Shown here piece after piece: positions 44,467 to 53,737 of a stretch of DNA of 64,000 nucleotides (positions are counted from its first letter, which is position 1; every line of letters begins with the position of its first letter). Below the pieces are notes generated by a model. That model was given only the letters and a program-made list of their open reading frames with translations, did not search any database and was not told the origin of the DNA. The translations under genes and the position numbers were made by a program. The DNA is taken from the NCBI GenBank assembly GCA_049975425.1, contig JBNGDI010000010.1:25553-89552 (forward strand). The letters are read 5' to 3'. This stretch comes from HyVt-105 sp049975425. GTDB taxonomy: Bacteria; Bacteroidota; Bacteroidia; Bacteroidales; VadinHA17.

Positions 44467-44791
44467 CAGTTTCTTTGAAAAAGTGTATGCGGTAACCCGT
44501 CTGATCCCAGCCGGAAGGGTAACTTCCTACGGAGCCATTGCACGCTACCTGGGTTCCGGCCGGTCGGCCCGCATGGTGGGATGGGCCCTCAACAAATGTC
44601 ACACCGTGGATGCAACGATTCCAGCCCACCGGGTGGTGAACCGCAATGGACTGCTTACCGGCAAGCATCATTTCATGGGCCGGAACATGATGCAGCAGTT
44701 ACTGGAAAGTGAAGGAATCAGGGTGGAGAACAATTGTGTGGTCCGTTTTCAGGAAATTTTCTGGGACCCCGCAAGAGAACTTCGTACCTGA
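44453..44791 (+). CDS. Alkyltransferase-like (ATL) protein
   Basis: A 112-residue MGMT-fold protein. GRVTSYGAIARYLGS and ARMVGWALNKC form the DNA-binding part. In true O6-methylguanine methyltransferases the active site is PCHRV; here it is IPAHRVVN, with Ala58 in place of the acceptor cysteine. This is the defining feature of ATL proteins, which bind O6-alkylguanine without repairing it and recruit nucleotide excision repair. Overlaps trmB by 14 bp. It cannot transfer alkyl groups by the usual mechanism. Confidence 0.92.
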   Translation: MTENNSFFEKVYAVTRLIPAGRVTSYGAIARYLGSGRSARMVGWALNKCHTVDATIPAHRVVNRNGLLTGKHHFMGRNMMQQLLESEGIRVENNCVVRFQEIFWDPARELRT

Positions 44792-44815
44792 CCCGTTTTT
44801 TCCTCTTCTTTTTTG

Positions 44816-44823
44816 TAATTTTG
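44816..44823 (+). promoter_or_regulatory. -7 promoter box of mrp
   Basis: TAATTTTG, exact TAnnTTTG match, 34 bp before the mrp ATG; a TTTTT stretch (44796-44800) lies near the -33 position. Confidence 0.45.
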
Positions 44824-44857
44824 TGACTTTATTTAGTCTGTTTAAAAAATATAAACA

Positions 44858-45958
44858 ATGAATATCACTGAGCAACAAATTATTGAAGTCCTAAAACAGG
44901 TAAAACACCCTGAAAAAAACGAAGACATCGTTTCCATGGGCATGGTGAAAAACATCCGCATTGAACAGGAGCATGCCGTGTTCACACTGGTTTCCAGGAA
45001 AATGCGTGACCCGTTGATCCAGTCCATTCGCAGGGCCTGTTTCCAGGCTCTGGAACAGCAATTCGGAAAAGAACTCCGGTTTGCCATTGAAGTGGAAGAG
45101 GCCGTCAGAAAAATGGAGCCGGAAAAATTCGATTCCCTGAAAGATGTAAAGAACATTATTGCCGTTGCCTCGGGTAAGGGAGGAGTTGGTAAATCGACCG
45201 TGGCCACCAATCTGGCCGTGGCGCTGGCAAATACGGGAGCCCGGGTAGGGCTTGTGGATGCCGATATATTCGGCCCATCCATTCCCAAAATGTTCGATCT
45301 GATGGATGCCCGCCCGGTAGCTCATCAGGTGGAAGGGAAAGACCTGATTCTTCCGGTGGATAATTACGGGGTAAAAATTCTGTCAATCGGGTTCTTCATC
45401 AGGCCTGAAGATGCCACCGTATGGAGAGGACCCATGGCTTCCAATTTCCTGAAACAGATTTTTCAGCAGGGAGACTGGGGCGCACTGGACTACCTGCTGG
45501 TAGACCTGCCTCCAGGAACCAGCGACATCCATCTGACCCTGGTACAGGAAGTGGACGTCACCGGCGCTATTATCGTCAGCACTCCACAGGATGTGGCACT
45601 GGCAGATGCCGTAAAAGGGATCAGCATGTTCAGAAACGAAAAGATCAACGTGCCTGTGCTGGGGCTGGTGGAAAATATGGCCTGGTTTACTCCGGCAGAA
45701 CTGCCCGAAAACCGGTATTACATCTTTGGCAAAGACGGCTGCAAAGAACTGGCGAAGAAGATGCAGGTGCGGCTGCTGGGACAGATCCCCATTGTACAGG
45801 CTATCCGGGAAGGCGGCGATAAGGGCATTCCTTCTGCCCTTATCCCCGATTCTCCCGAAGGAAAGGCATTTACTGAACTGGCCCGGGAAGTCATCCTTGC
45901 CGTGGAAGAAAGGAATAAAAACCTGCCTCCCACCCACCGGGTTCAGGTACATAAATGA
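44858..45958 (+). CDS. Mrp/ApbC-type P-loop Fe-S carrier
   Basis: A 366-residue Mrp/NBP35-family ATPase that carries Fe-S clusters to target proteins. The N-terminal 90 residues are a MIP18/DUF59-like domain (VLKQVKHPEKNEDIVSMGMV). The P-loop is ASGKGGVGKSTV (residues 104-115) with the deviant Walker A lysine; further motifs are VDADIFGPSIPKMF, VDLPPGTSDIHLTL and STPQDVALADAVKG. The CxxC pair seen in many Mrp proteins is not evident in the C-terminal part. The nfu gene follows after 34 bp, supporting Fe-S cluster work. Confidence 0.93.
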   Translation: MNITEQQIIEVLKQVKHPEKNEDIVSMGMVKNIRIEQEHAVFTLVSRKMRDPLIQSIRRACFQALEQQFGKELRFAIEVEEAVRKMEPEKFDSLKDVKNIIAVASGKGGVGKSTVATNLAVALANTGARVGLVDADIFGPSIPKMFDLMDARPVAHQVEGKDLILPVDNYGVKILSIGFFIRPEDATVWRGPMASNFLKQIFQQGDWGALDYLLVDLPPGTSDIHLTLVQEVDVTGAIIVSTPQDVALADAVKGISMFRNEKINVPVLGLVENMAWFTPAELPENRYYIFGKDGCKELAKKMQVRLLGQIPIVQAIREGGDKGIPSALIPDSPEGKAFTELAREVILAVEERNKNLPPTHRVQVHK

Positions 45959-45992
45959 TTTTAACCCAATGCATCATCTCAACACATGACTC

Positions 45993-46244
45993 ATGAAAGC
46001 GGAAGAAAAACAAAAATTTGAGGAAAGGATCAGAAATTCACTGGAAAAGGTACGGCCTTATCTCCAGGCAGACGGCGGAGATATCAGGCTGATTGACATT
46101 ACCGACGACCTGGTGGTAAAAGTGGAACTTACCGGGGCCTGCCACGGCTGTCCTTTCAGTATACAAACACTGAAAGCCGGGGTGGAACAGGCTCTTATCC
46201 GGGATGTCCCTGAAGTAAAGGAAGTAATCGCCGTAAATACCTAA
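45993..46244 (+). CDS. NifU C-terminal-domain (Nfu) protein
   Basis: An 83-residue stand-alone Nfu domain: VRPYLQADGGDIRLIDI followed by the cluster-binding motif ACHGCPFS (Cys50, Cys53) and TLKAGVEQALI. It binds a 4Fe-4S cluster between two subunits and hands it to client enzymes. Cotranscribed with the upstream Mrp gene and followed by a strong terminator. Confidence 0.94.
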   Translation: MKAEEKQKFEERIRNSLEKVRPYLQADGGDIRLIDITDDLVVKVELTGACHGCPFSIQTLKAGVEQALIRDVPEVKEVIAVNT

Positions 46245-46266
46245 GTTATTTATTTCCTTTTACATG

Positions 46267-46293
46267 AAAAAAGGGTCTTCCGGCCCTTTTTTT
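46267..46293. terminator. Terminator after the mrp-nfu pair
   Basis: AAAAAAGGGTC-TTCC-GGCCCTTTTTTT: GC stem with TTCC loop extended by an A run pairing with the T run. Confidence 0.85.
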
Positions 46294-46387
46294 ATGCAGC
46301 ATTCCCTTCCATAAGGTAAAAATGCAGGGTAAACAAAATATGTATCCGTTTTTTTAGTTTTATTATGCTGAGAATACTTCCTTAACG

Positions 46388-49042
46388 GTGAAGAAAATGC
46401 CTGCATACAGCCCAGTGTTCCTGGGACTGGTTTTGCTCACGGCCGCTGCCTGTTCCACAGAGAACAACACCGGTCTCACCCGGGCATACCACAACCTGAC
46501 CTCCAAATACAATATCTATTTCAACGGGTATGAGAGCTTCAGGCGGGGGCTGAAAAAAGCAGAAAAAGCCGTGGAAGACGATTATACCCGTTTGTTGCCG
46601 GTATTCCCCGTTTCAGCAGGGGTTGCCACCGGGGCAATCAGCCCGGAAATGGAAAGGGCTATCCGGAAAGCCTCGAAGGTCATCACCCAGCATTCAATTA
46701 CCGCCAGGCCAAAAGAAAAGAACCGGCAGCTCAGCGAAAAAGAACAGGCTTTTTATGAAAAAAACGAATACAACAAATGGATTGACGATGCCTACCTGCT
46801 GATGGGCAAATCCCAGTTTTTCATGGAAGACCTCTACCTGGCGGAAAGAACCTACCGGCATATTATTGAAGAATACGACGATGCGGAGGTAAGAACCGAA
46901 GCCAGGATCTGGCTGGCACGAACCTACATGGAACTGGGCAATATGAGAGAAGCCGAACGGGCGCTGAACCTGGCTGAAGCCCGCCGTGACCTTCCCCGAA
47001 AACTGAACAAGTTACTCCATGCAGCCTCAGCCGATTTTCAGATACGACAGGAAAGATATGCGTCAGCTATCACAAACCTTGAAAAAGCCCTCACCCTGGC
47101 AAGAAAGAAAAAAGATAAAACCCGGTATGCCTTTATCCTGGCCCAGCTATACGAAAAAACGGGCAACCGGGCGAAAGCCTCTTCCCTGTACCGCCAGGTG
47201 ATCAAAATGAACCCTCCCTATGAAATGACTTTCAATGCCAGAATCAATCTGGCCGGAACATTTGATATTGAAAACCGCGACAGCCGCGAGATCAGGAAAG
47301 AGCTAAGGAAAATGCTGCGTGATGAAAAGAACGAAGCATTCCGCGACCAGATTTATTATGCCCTGGGAAGATTATCGTACCGGGAAGGAAACCTGGAAGA
47401 AGCCATCAGACTGTTCCGCGAATCGGCCCGCACCAGCCTGTCCAATACCACTCAGAAAGGCATTTCATACCTGGCTATTGCCGATATTTATTTCTCCAGG
47501 GTGCATTACAGGGAAGCCAAGACTTACTATGACAGTGCCGTAACTTTCCTGAATGCCGATTATCCCGGATACCAGCAAATCTTCAGTAAATCAAGAAACC
47601 TGAACCAGCTGATCAGCTATGTCGAAACGGTGGAACGGGAAGACAGCCTGCAATATGTGGCCTCTCTGGATGTAAATGCACGTAATCAGTTTATTGACAG
47701 ACTGATTCAAAAGGTGCGGGAGGAAGAACAACAACAGAGACAACAGGAAATGGAGGTTCAGCGCAATACCATGCAGTATTACCAGAACCAGGCACGTTTC
47801 AGAGACCAGTATGCCAAAAGCGGGAAATGGTATTTCTATAATCAGGCCACCATTGGTCTGGGGCAGATGGAATTCAAAAGAAAATGGGGAGAGAGGAAAC
47901 TGGAAGACAACTGGAGGCGGGCCAATAAATCTCAGGTATCATTCGGTGAAAATGGCACAAATACCCCCGCCACCGGCCAGGATGCGCTTACCACAGGCGA
48001 AACCGCCGACAACAAAAACCGGGAATACTACCTGAAAGATCTGCCATTGACAGACTCGCTCATGCAAATTTCCCACCGGCGGCTTATGGAAGCCCTCTAT
48101 GGTGCGGGGCAAACCTATCGTGAATTCTTTAATGATTATCCCCGGGCCATCGAATCATTCGAAGAACTCAACAGACGATACCCCGATCACCCCCACCGTC
48201 TGGAAACATATTATGCATTATATCAGATGTATTCCGATGCCGGCAATAACGCCCTGGCCAGCAGGTACAAAAGCAAAATTATTTCTGAATTCCCCGGCAC
48301 CGAAATAGCAGGAATCGTATCCGATCCTGATTATTTCAGGCGGCAAAGAGAAAGACTGAACCAGTTGGAGCAGGCATACCGCGAAGTATACTCCCTGTAC
48401 CAGAACAGGCGGTATGAAGAAGTCATCACACGCACCGACAGCATACTGGAGCAATACCATGGCAACGATCTGACACCGAAATTAAGGTATTTGCGGGCTG
48501 TTGCCACCGGCAGAATTTCTAACGTGCGGGTATTGAAAAACGAACTGACAGCCCTGATGGAAGACTACCCCACTCACGAGGTAGCACAACTGGCAGGGCA
48601 GGTCATTGAACTGATCAGGGAAAAAAACCCCGATATCCGGCAGGAGGAAGAAGAAAAACTGGCTGAACAGATTTACAGGTACAACCCCGAAGACCCCCAT
48701 TATGTGCTTCTGTTGGTCGATCCGGCCATGGTAGACCTCCGCCGGCTGACCTTCAGCATCATTAATTTCAACATTGAATACTATACCAATGCCAATTATG
48801 AAACGATGGAGGAAGACTTCGGCAATCAATTGAAAATATTCACCGTGAGAGAATTCCCGAACCGGCAAGTATGTGAAGAATACCTAGAAAACCTCCTGAA
48901 CACCCCCGGGGTATGGGATGGCACGAACCTTCCTCCCGGCCAGCCCCTGATGATTTCGGCCGGCAATTATGCAGCCCTGATGTCCCATAAATCATTCACC
49001 ATCTACCTCAGTTTCTATAAAAAGCAGTATCTTCGGGATTGA
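46388..49042 (+). CDS. porW: Type IX secretion system TPR lipoprotein PorW/SprE
   Basis: An 884-residue lipoprotein (lipobox TAAAC, Cys22) full of TPR helices. The N-terminal KYNIYFNGYESFRRGLKKAE is the signature of PorW/SprE, an outer-membrane-associated component that links the PorK/PorN ring to the translocon in type IX secretion. TPR-like repeats run from about 135 to 430 and 560 to 770, with a glutamine-rich coil (EEEQQQRQQEMEVQRN) near 445. Starts at GTG 46388, which keeps two lysines before the hydrophobic core; ATG 46397 is the alternative. porX follows 41 bp later. Confidence 0.92.
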   Translation: MKKMPAYSPVFLGLVLLTAAACSTENNTGLTRAYHNLTSKYNIYFNGYESFRRGLKKAEKAVEDDYTRLLPVFPVSAGVATGAISPEMERAIRKASKVITQHSITARPKEKNRQLSEKEQAFYEKNEYNKWIDDAYLLMGKSQFFMEDLYLAERTYRHIIEEYDDAEVRTEARIWLARTYMELGNMREAERALNLAEARRDLPRKLNKLLHAASADFQIRQERYASAITNLEKALTLARKKKDKTRYAFILAQLYEKTGNRAKASSLYRQVIKMNPPYEMTFNARINLAGTFDIENRDSREIRKELRKMLRDEKNEAFRDQIYYALGRLSYREGNLEEAIRLFRESARTSLSNTTQKGISYLAIADIYFSRVHYREAKTYYDSAVTFLNADYPGYQQIFSKSRNLNQLISYVETVEREDSLQYVASLDVNARNQFIDRLIQKVREEEQQQRQQEMEVQRNTMQYYQNQARFRDQYAKSGKWYFYNQATIGLGQMEFKRKWGERKLEDNWRRANKSQVSFGENGTNTPATGQDALTTGETADNKNREYYLKDLPLTDSLMQISHRRLMEALYGAGQTYREFFNDYPRAIESFEELNRRYPDHPHRLETYYALYQMYSDAGNNALASRYKSKIISEFPGTEIAGIVSDPDYFRRQRERLNQLEQAYREVYSLYQNRRYEEVITRTDSILEQYHGNDLTPKLRYLRAVATGRISNVRVLKNELTALMEDYPTHEVAQLAGQVIELIREKNPDIRQEEEEKLAEQIYRYNPEDPHYVLLLVDPAMVDLRRLTFSIINFNIEYYTNANYETMEEDFGNQLKIFTVREFPNRQVCEEYLENLLNTPGVWDGTNLPPGQPLMISAGNYAALMSHKSFTIYLSFYKKQYLRD

Positions 49043-49083
49043 CTGAACCATTCCGTTTTATTTGAAAAAAGTGTGGTACCGGT

Positions 49084-50640
49084 ATGAAGAAGATACGGCT
49101 GTTATGGGTTGATGATGAAATAGACCTGTTGCGGGCCCATGTGCTTTTCCTGAAAGAGAAAGGATACGAGGTGGTAACGGCCGCAAACGGAAACGAAGCC
49201 ATTCAACTGGTAAAATCCTCGGTTTTCGACCTTGTATTCCTCGACGAACATATGCCGGGGATCAGCGGATTGGAAATCCTGGAAATCATCAAGGATATAT
49301 CCCCCGGTCTTCCGGTGGTAATGATCACCAAAAACGAAGCCGAGGAAATCATGGACGAGGCCATCGGCTCCCGCATTGCCGATTACCTCATCAAGCCCGT
49401 TCATCCCAAACAAATCCTGCTCACCATCAAGAAACACATGGATCAGAAACGACTGGTTAGTGAAAAAACCACTTCAGGTTACCAGTTGCAGTTCGGTGAG
49501 ATCAGCCGCCTGATCAATAAGGCTGCCGGTTTTGACGACTGGAAGGAAATTTACCGGCGACTGGTTTACTGGGAGCTGGAGTTGGAAAAGCACGGAGACA
49601 CCGGGATGAGCGAGGTGCTGCGTACGCAGAAATACGAAGCAAACCGGAGTTTCGGGAAATACATTACCACCAGTTATCCCCACTGGTTTGAGAAAGCCCC
49701 CGGGGAAAAACCCCTCCTTTCGCCGGGAGTTTTCAAACAGGTTGTGGTTCCGCGACTGCAAAACCATGAAAAAATCCTCTTTATACTGATAGACAACCTC
49801 AGACTGGACCAATGGAAGGCCATGGCTCCCATCTTTGCCGAACACCTGAACATTGCCAGTGAGGACCTGTACTGCAGCATTCTTCCCACCTGCACCCATT
49901 ATGCACGAAACGCCCTGTTTTCGGGACTGATGCCCCTGGAGATCATGAAGTACCATCCCGAGCTGTGGAAATTCGAAGACGAGGCCGGCAGCAAAAACAT
50001 TCACGAAGGGGAACTGTTGAAACGGCAACTCACCCGCCTCGGAATGAGCATCCCTTTCCGCTACGAAAAGGTGGGAAACCTGGCCGAAGGGCACAAGCTG
50101 GTGGAAAAATGGCAGGATATGAAGGCTTTCCCGCTCAATGTGGTGGTATACAATTTTGTCGATATGGTTTCACATGCCCGCACCGAGGTGGAGATGATCA
50201 AAGAACTGGCAGCAGACGAACCGGCCTTCCGCTCCCTCTGCCTTTCCTGGTTCCGGCATTCTTCTCTTCTTGACCTCATCAGGGAAATTTCATCGGAAAA
50301 ATTTACACTGATCCTCACCTCCGATCATGGAAGCATACGGGTGAACAATCCCATCAAGGTGGTGGGCGATCGCGAATCGTCCACCAACCTCAGGTATAAG
50401 ACCGGTAAAAATCTGAATTACAACCCCGGGGAAGTTTTCGAAGTAATCGATCCCGAAAAAGTCCACCTGCCTAAAACCCAGCTTACCTCACGGTTTATAT
50501 TCGCCCGGAATGACGATTTTATGGTCTTTCCGAAAAATTTCAATTACTACGCCGGCTTCTTCAGGAATACTTTCCAGCACGGGGGAATATCACTGGAAGA
50601 AATGATGGTCCCACTCATTGTTCTGACCCCCCGTTCATGA
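49084..50640 (+). CDS. porX: T9SS response regulator PorX (receiver plus PglZ domain)
   Basis: A 518-residue regulator. The receiver domain (1-120) has the phosphoacceptor Asp54 in LVFLDEHMPG and the conserved lysine in YLIKPVHP. The C-terminal PglZ/alkaline-phosphatase-like domain begins near residue 205 and shows FILIDNLRLDQW, CTHYARNALFSGLMP and ILTSDHGSIRVN, holding the zinc ligands. In Porphyromonas gingivalis PorX works with the PorY kinase to control T9SS genes; its PglZ domain is reported to be a zinc phosphodiesterase acting on oligonucleotides. Here it directly follows porW and overlaps tsaE by 4 bp. Confidence 0.95.
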   Translation: MKKIRLLWVDDEIDLLRAHVLFLKEKGYEVVTAANGNEAIQLVKSSVFDLVFLDEHMPGISGLEILEIIKDISPGLPVVMITKNEAEEIMDEAIGSRIADYLIKPVHPKQILLTIKKHMDQKRLVSEKTTSGYQLQFGEISRLINKAAGFDDWKEIYRRLVYWELELEKHGDTGMSEVLRTQKYEANRSFGKYITTSYPHWFEKAPGEKPLLSPGVFKQVVVPRLQNHEKILFILIDNLRLDQWKAMAPIFAEHLNIASEDLYCSILPTCTHYARNALFSGLMPLEIMKYHPELWKFEDEAGSKNIHEGELLKRQLTRLGMSIPFRYEKVGNLAEGHKLVEKWQDMKAFPLNVVVYNFVDMVSHARTEVEMIKELAADEPAFRSLCLSWFRHSSLLDLIREISSEKFTLILTSDHGSIRVNNPIKVVGDRESSTNLRYKTGKNLNYNPGEVFEVIDPEKVHLPKTQLTSRFIFARNDDFMVFPKNFNYYAGFFRNTFQHGGISLEEMMVPLIVLTPRS

Positions 50641-51107
50641 CCCCCGCCATGAAAAACTCTGCAGAAACAAAACACTATACAGCCTGCATTTCTTCCCCGG
50701 AAGAATGGAAGGATTTTTCCGGGAGATTGTTACGTTTCGCCGGCAACCACAGGGTTATTGCTTTCAACGGACCTATGGGTTCGGGCAAGACCACCCTGAT
50801 CAAGGAAATCTGCCGGCAGCTGGAAGTAACCGATGTAGTGGCCAGCCCCACCTTCGCCATCATTTACGAATACCGATCCCGGAACTCGGGGGCGGTGTAC
50901 CACATGGATTTCTTCAGGATCAAATCCCTGGAAGAGGTATATGCCCTGGGTTATGAAGATTATCTCTACAGCGGGTCATGGTGTTTTATTGAATGGCCTG
51001 AACCCGTAAAACACCTGTTACCCCCGGAATCCGTGTGGGTGGAAATTTCAGTAGATGACACGGACCTTCGCCGGGTCAGGGTCAGCCGCGAAAAAGACAC
51101 GGGCTGA
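50637..51107 (+). CDS. tsaE: tRNA threonylcarbamoyladenosine biosynthesis ATPase TsaE
   Basis: A 156-residue P-loop protein needed for the universal t6A37 modification of tRNA. Walker A is NGPMGSGKTTLIKEI, followed by VASPTFAIIYEYRS, YHMDFFRIKS and FIEWPEPVKHLLP, all typical of TsaE. The ATG overlaps the porX stop (ATGA); a second ATG at 50649 (MKNSAETKHY) is also possible. Its partners tsaB and tsaD are not in the window. Confidence 0.94.
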   Translation: MTPAMKNSAETKHYTACISSPEEWKDFSGRLLRFAGNHRVIAFNGPMGSGKTTLIKEICRQLEVTDVVASPTFAIIYEYRSRNSGAVYHMDFFRIKSLEEVYALGYEDYLYSGSWCFIEWPEPVKHLLPPESVWVEISVDDTDLRRVRVSREKDTG

Positions 51108-51168
51108 ATTGTTTGTCAATACCCCTGATTTGTATTACTTTTAACAACTTCAACACAAGTCAGATACC

Positions 51169-52377
51169 ATGGAGGAAAAATCTTCCTTTTCCCTGGGAAA
51201 TTCCAGGCTGATGCCCCAGGAAGAAATGCTGGAAGTAGGAAAGAAAAAGGCCAGTATGTCGATCGGTATCCCCAGGGAATCAAACCGCCATGAAAGCCGG
51301 GTTCCCGTTACCCCGGAAGCGGTAGAACTGCTGGTGAACAACGGACACCAGGTACTGATCGAGGAAAATGCCGGAAAAGAAGCCAGCTACCTGAACACCG
51401 ATTACAGTGAATGCGGGGGAACCATCTCCAAGAGGGAGGAGGTATTCCGGGCTGATGTGATTTTAAAGGTTGCGCCGCTCACGAACGAGGAAAGCGAACT
51501 GCTCAAAGGGAACCAGGTTGTGATTTCGGCACTTCACCTGCCCGGCCAGCAGGAATCGTATATCAGAAAACTCATCGCCAAACGGATGACCGCTATAGCC
51601 TATGAAGATATTAAAGACAAATACAACAGTTACCCCGTTGTCCGTTCAATGAGTGAGATTGCTGGTATTGCCTCGGTACAGATTGCTGCCGAACACCTCA
51701 GTAACGTACACAACGGAAAGGGCGTTTTGCTGGGAGGCATTACGGGGATAACCCCTGCCGAAGTGATTGTGCTGGGTGCCGGAACGGCCGGTGAATATGC
51801 CGCCCGGGCGGCCCTGGGACTGGGCGCCATTGTGAAAGTGTTTGACCATTCGGTGCACAGGCTGAGGAAGCTGCAGAATTATATTGGTGAGCGGATTTCC
51901 ACCTCGGTATTCCACCCGCGTGTGCTTCAGAAAGCGCTCCGCTCGGCCGATGTGCTGATCGGAGCCGTTCACCAGGTGGATAAAGACTCCCGCTATTACA
52001 TCACCGAAGAAATGGTAATGGGTATGAAAAAAGGTTCGGTCATTGTGGATATCAGCATCGACCAGGGAGGCTGTGTGGAAACCTCGGAATGCCGTACGCA
52101 TAAAGATCCCGTTTATACCCGGCACGGTGTGATCCATTACTGTGTGCCCAACATCCCTTCACGGGTGGCACGCACCGCTTCCATTGCCCTGAGTAACGTT
52201 TTTACGCCCATCCTGCTGGAAATCGGAGAGGCCGGTGGTATCAAACAAATACTCAAGGAAGATCCGGGCCTGCGCCGGGGAGTCTATCTGTTCAATGGCA
52301 TCCTTACCAGCCTGCATATTGGGAAAATGTTCGGAATGCAATCAAAAGACCTGGATCTGCTACTGGCTGCCTTCTGA
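51169..52377 (+). CDS. Alanine dehydrogenase family protein
   Basis: A 402-residue NAD-dependent enzyme of the alanine dehydrogenase/PNT family, interconverting L-alanine and pyruvate plus ammonia. Motifs: IGIPRESNRHESRVPVTPE near residue 32, the Rossmann segment VIVLGAGTAGEYAARAALG, ISIDQGGCVETSE and YCVPNIPSRVARTAS. It has an N-terminal extension of about 30 residues compared with classical Ald. Follows tsaE after 61 bp; possible promoter remnants (TTTG at 51112, TACTTTTA near 51137) lie in the gap. Confidence 0.9.
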   Translation: MEEKSSFSLGNSRLMPQEEMLEVGKKKASMSIGIPRESNRHESRVPVTPEAVELLVNNGHQVLIEENAGKEASYLNTDYSECGGTISKREEVFRADVILKVAPLTNEESELLKGNQVVISALHLPGQQESYIRKLIAKRMTAIAYEDIKDKYNSYPVVRSMSEIAGIASVQIAAEHLSNVHNGKGVLLGGITGITPAEVIVLGAGTAGEYAARAALGLGAIVKVFDHSVHRLRKLQNYIGERISTSVFHPRVLQKALRSADVLIGAVHQVDKDSRYYITEEMVMGMKKGSVIVDISIDQGGCVETSECRTHKDPVYTRHGVIHYCVPNIPSRVARTASIALSNVFTPILLEIGEAGGIKQILKEDPGLRRGVYLFNGILTSLHIGKMFGMQSKDLDLLLAAF

Positions 52378-52400
52378 AGGATATTCAGGGAATATTTTCT

Positions 52401-52408
52401 TACTTTGC
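52401..52408 (+). promoter_or_regulatory. Variant -7 promoter box of kdtA
   Basis: TACTTTGC resembles the -7 element with one spacer base missing. It lies 17 bp before the chosen ATG and overlaps an upstream in-frame TTG, supporting the ATG. Confidence 0.3.
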
Positions 52409-52425
52409 ACCCACATTCACGGGTC

Positions 52426-53661
52426 ATGACTGTTATTTACACCCTGATAACCGCACTGTATTATATCGGAGTCCTGCTTTCCGCCCCTTTCAACCGGAAA
52501 GCAGCCCGCATGTTCACCGGTCGCAGGAGTGTGTTCGGCCAGCTCAGGAAAGGTATCACGAAAAAAAATCAATGGATATGGTTCCACTGTGCCTCGCTGG
52601 GAGAATTTGAACAGGGGCGGCCTGTCATGGAAAGGCTCAGGGAAGAAAAGCCCGATACGGGGATCCTGCTCACTTTTTTTTCTCCCTCAGGCTATGAAGT
52701 GAGAAAAAATTATGCCGGAGCCGACCTGATATGTTACCTGCCGTTCGATTTCCCCTGGAACGCAAAAAAATTTCTTTCTCTGGTCAAACCACGCATGGCG
52801 GTATTTGTCAAATATGAGTTCTGGCGTCATTATCTGAAAACCGTTGCGCACAGAGGGATTCCCCTTTACGGGATATCGGTGATCATAAGAGAAAACCATC
52901 CTTTTCTGAAATGGTACGGCCGCGGCTACCGGAAAGTGCTGCATAGTTTCAATCACCTGTTTGTACAGGACGAAGAATCCAGGAAGAGGCTGGCCCGCAT
53001 AGGTATTACCAGGGTATCGGTTGCAGGCGACACCCGTTTCGACCGGGTGGCAGCTATTGCCGGCCAGGCAAAAAGGATCGAATGGGTGGAACGTTTTGCC
53101 TCGGGCAGCAAAATCCTGGTAGCCGGGAGTACCTGGCCTCCCGACGAGGAGATACTGCTGAAATACCTGCACGAGGAAAAAAATCCATGGAAATGGATCG
53201 TTGCACCTCATGAAATCCACGAACAACACATACGCAATATCCTGGAACAATCACCTGTCCCCGCCTGCAGGTATTCAAAGGCCTGTGAAACCAACCCTGA
53301 AGCATGCCGCCTGCTCGTCATCGACAATATCGGCATGCTCTCTTCCCTTTACCGCTACGCCTCCCTGGCCTATGTTGGTGGAGGTTTCGGCAGGGGCATC
53401 CATAATGTGCTGGAAGCCGCCGTATATGGCATACCTGTGGTATTCGGCCCCCATTACCGGCCTTTCCGGGAAGCAGTGGAACTGGTTAAACGGGGAGGCG
53501 GGTTTGCCGTAAATAATTATTCAGAGTTGAAAACCCGGTTGAATATCCTGGCCGGCCAGCCTGAAACAATGACCAGCAGCGGCAAAGCGGCAGAAACCTT
53601 TGTCCGTGAATCCACCGGTGCCACTGAAAAAATTGTTGGTAAATTGTTGAATTCTTATTGA
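52426..53661 (+). CDS. kdtA: 3-deoxy-D-manno-octulosonic acid (Kdo) transferase
   Basis: A 411-residue GT30 glycosyltransferase that adds Kdo to lipid A precursor at the inner membrane. N-terminal membrane anchor MTVIYTLITALYYIGVLLSA, then the catalytic base in FHCASLGEFEQGRP, FVKYEFWRHYL, AGSTWPPDEE and YVGGGFGRGIHNVLEAA. This gene shows the organism builds LPS. The ATG at 52426 was preferred to an upstream TTG at 52405. A hairpin with a T tract follows at 53697. Confidence 0.94.
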   Translation: MTVIYTLITALYYIGVLLSAPFNRKAARMFTGRRSVFGQLRKGITKKNQWIWFHCASLGEFEQGRPVMERLREEKPDTGILLTFFSPSGYEVRKNYAGADLICYLPFDFPWNAKKFLSLVKPRMAVFVKYEFWRHYLKTVAHRGIPLYGISVIIRENHPFLKWYGRGYRKVLHSFNHLFVQDEESRKRLARIGITRVSVAGDTRFDRVAAIAGQAKRIEWVERFASGSKILVAGSTWPPDEEILLKYLHEEKNPWKWIVAPHEIHEQHIRNILEQSPVPACRYSKACETNPEACRLLVIDNIGMLSSLYRYASLAYVGGGFGRGIHNVLEAAVYGIPVVFGPHYRPFREAVELVKRGGGFAVNNYSELKTRLNILAGQPETMTSSGKAAETFVRESTGATEKIVGKLLNSY

Positions 53662-53696
53662 CCGGAGAACGGGGTTTTTCACCTATCTTTATCCGC

Positions 53697-53737
53697 ACAT
53701 ATAAATCTCCGCCTGCCGGTGCTTATATGTTTTTTTT
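53697..53737 (+). terminator. Probable terminator of kdtA
   Basis: ACATATAA (53697-53704) pairs with TTATATGT (53723-53730) across an 18-nt loop, followed by eight T. AT-rich but well placed. Confidence 0.5.

Noticed and set aside
44453..44791. Functional O6-methylguanine-DNA methyltransferase
   Set aside because: The acceptor cysteine is replaced by alanine in the PCHR motif.
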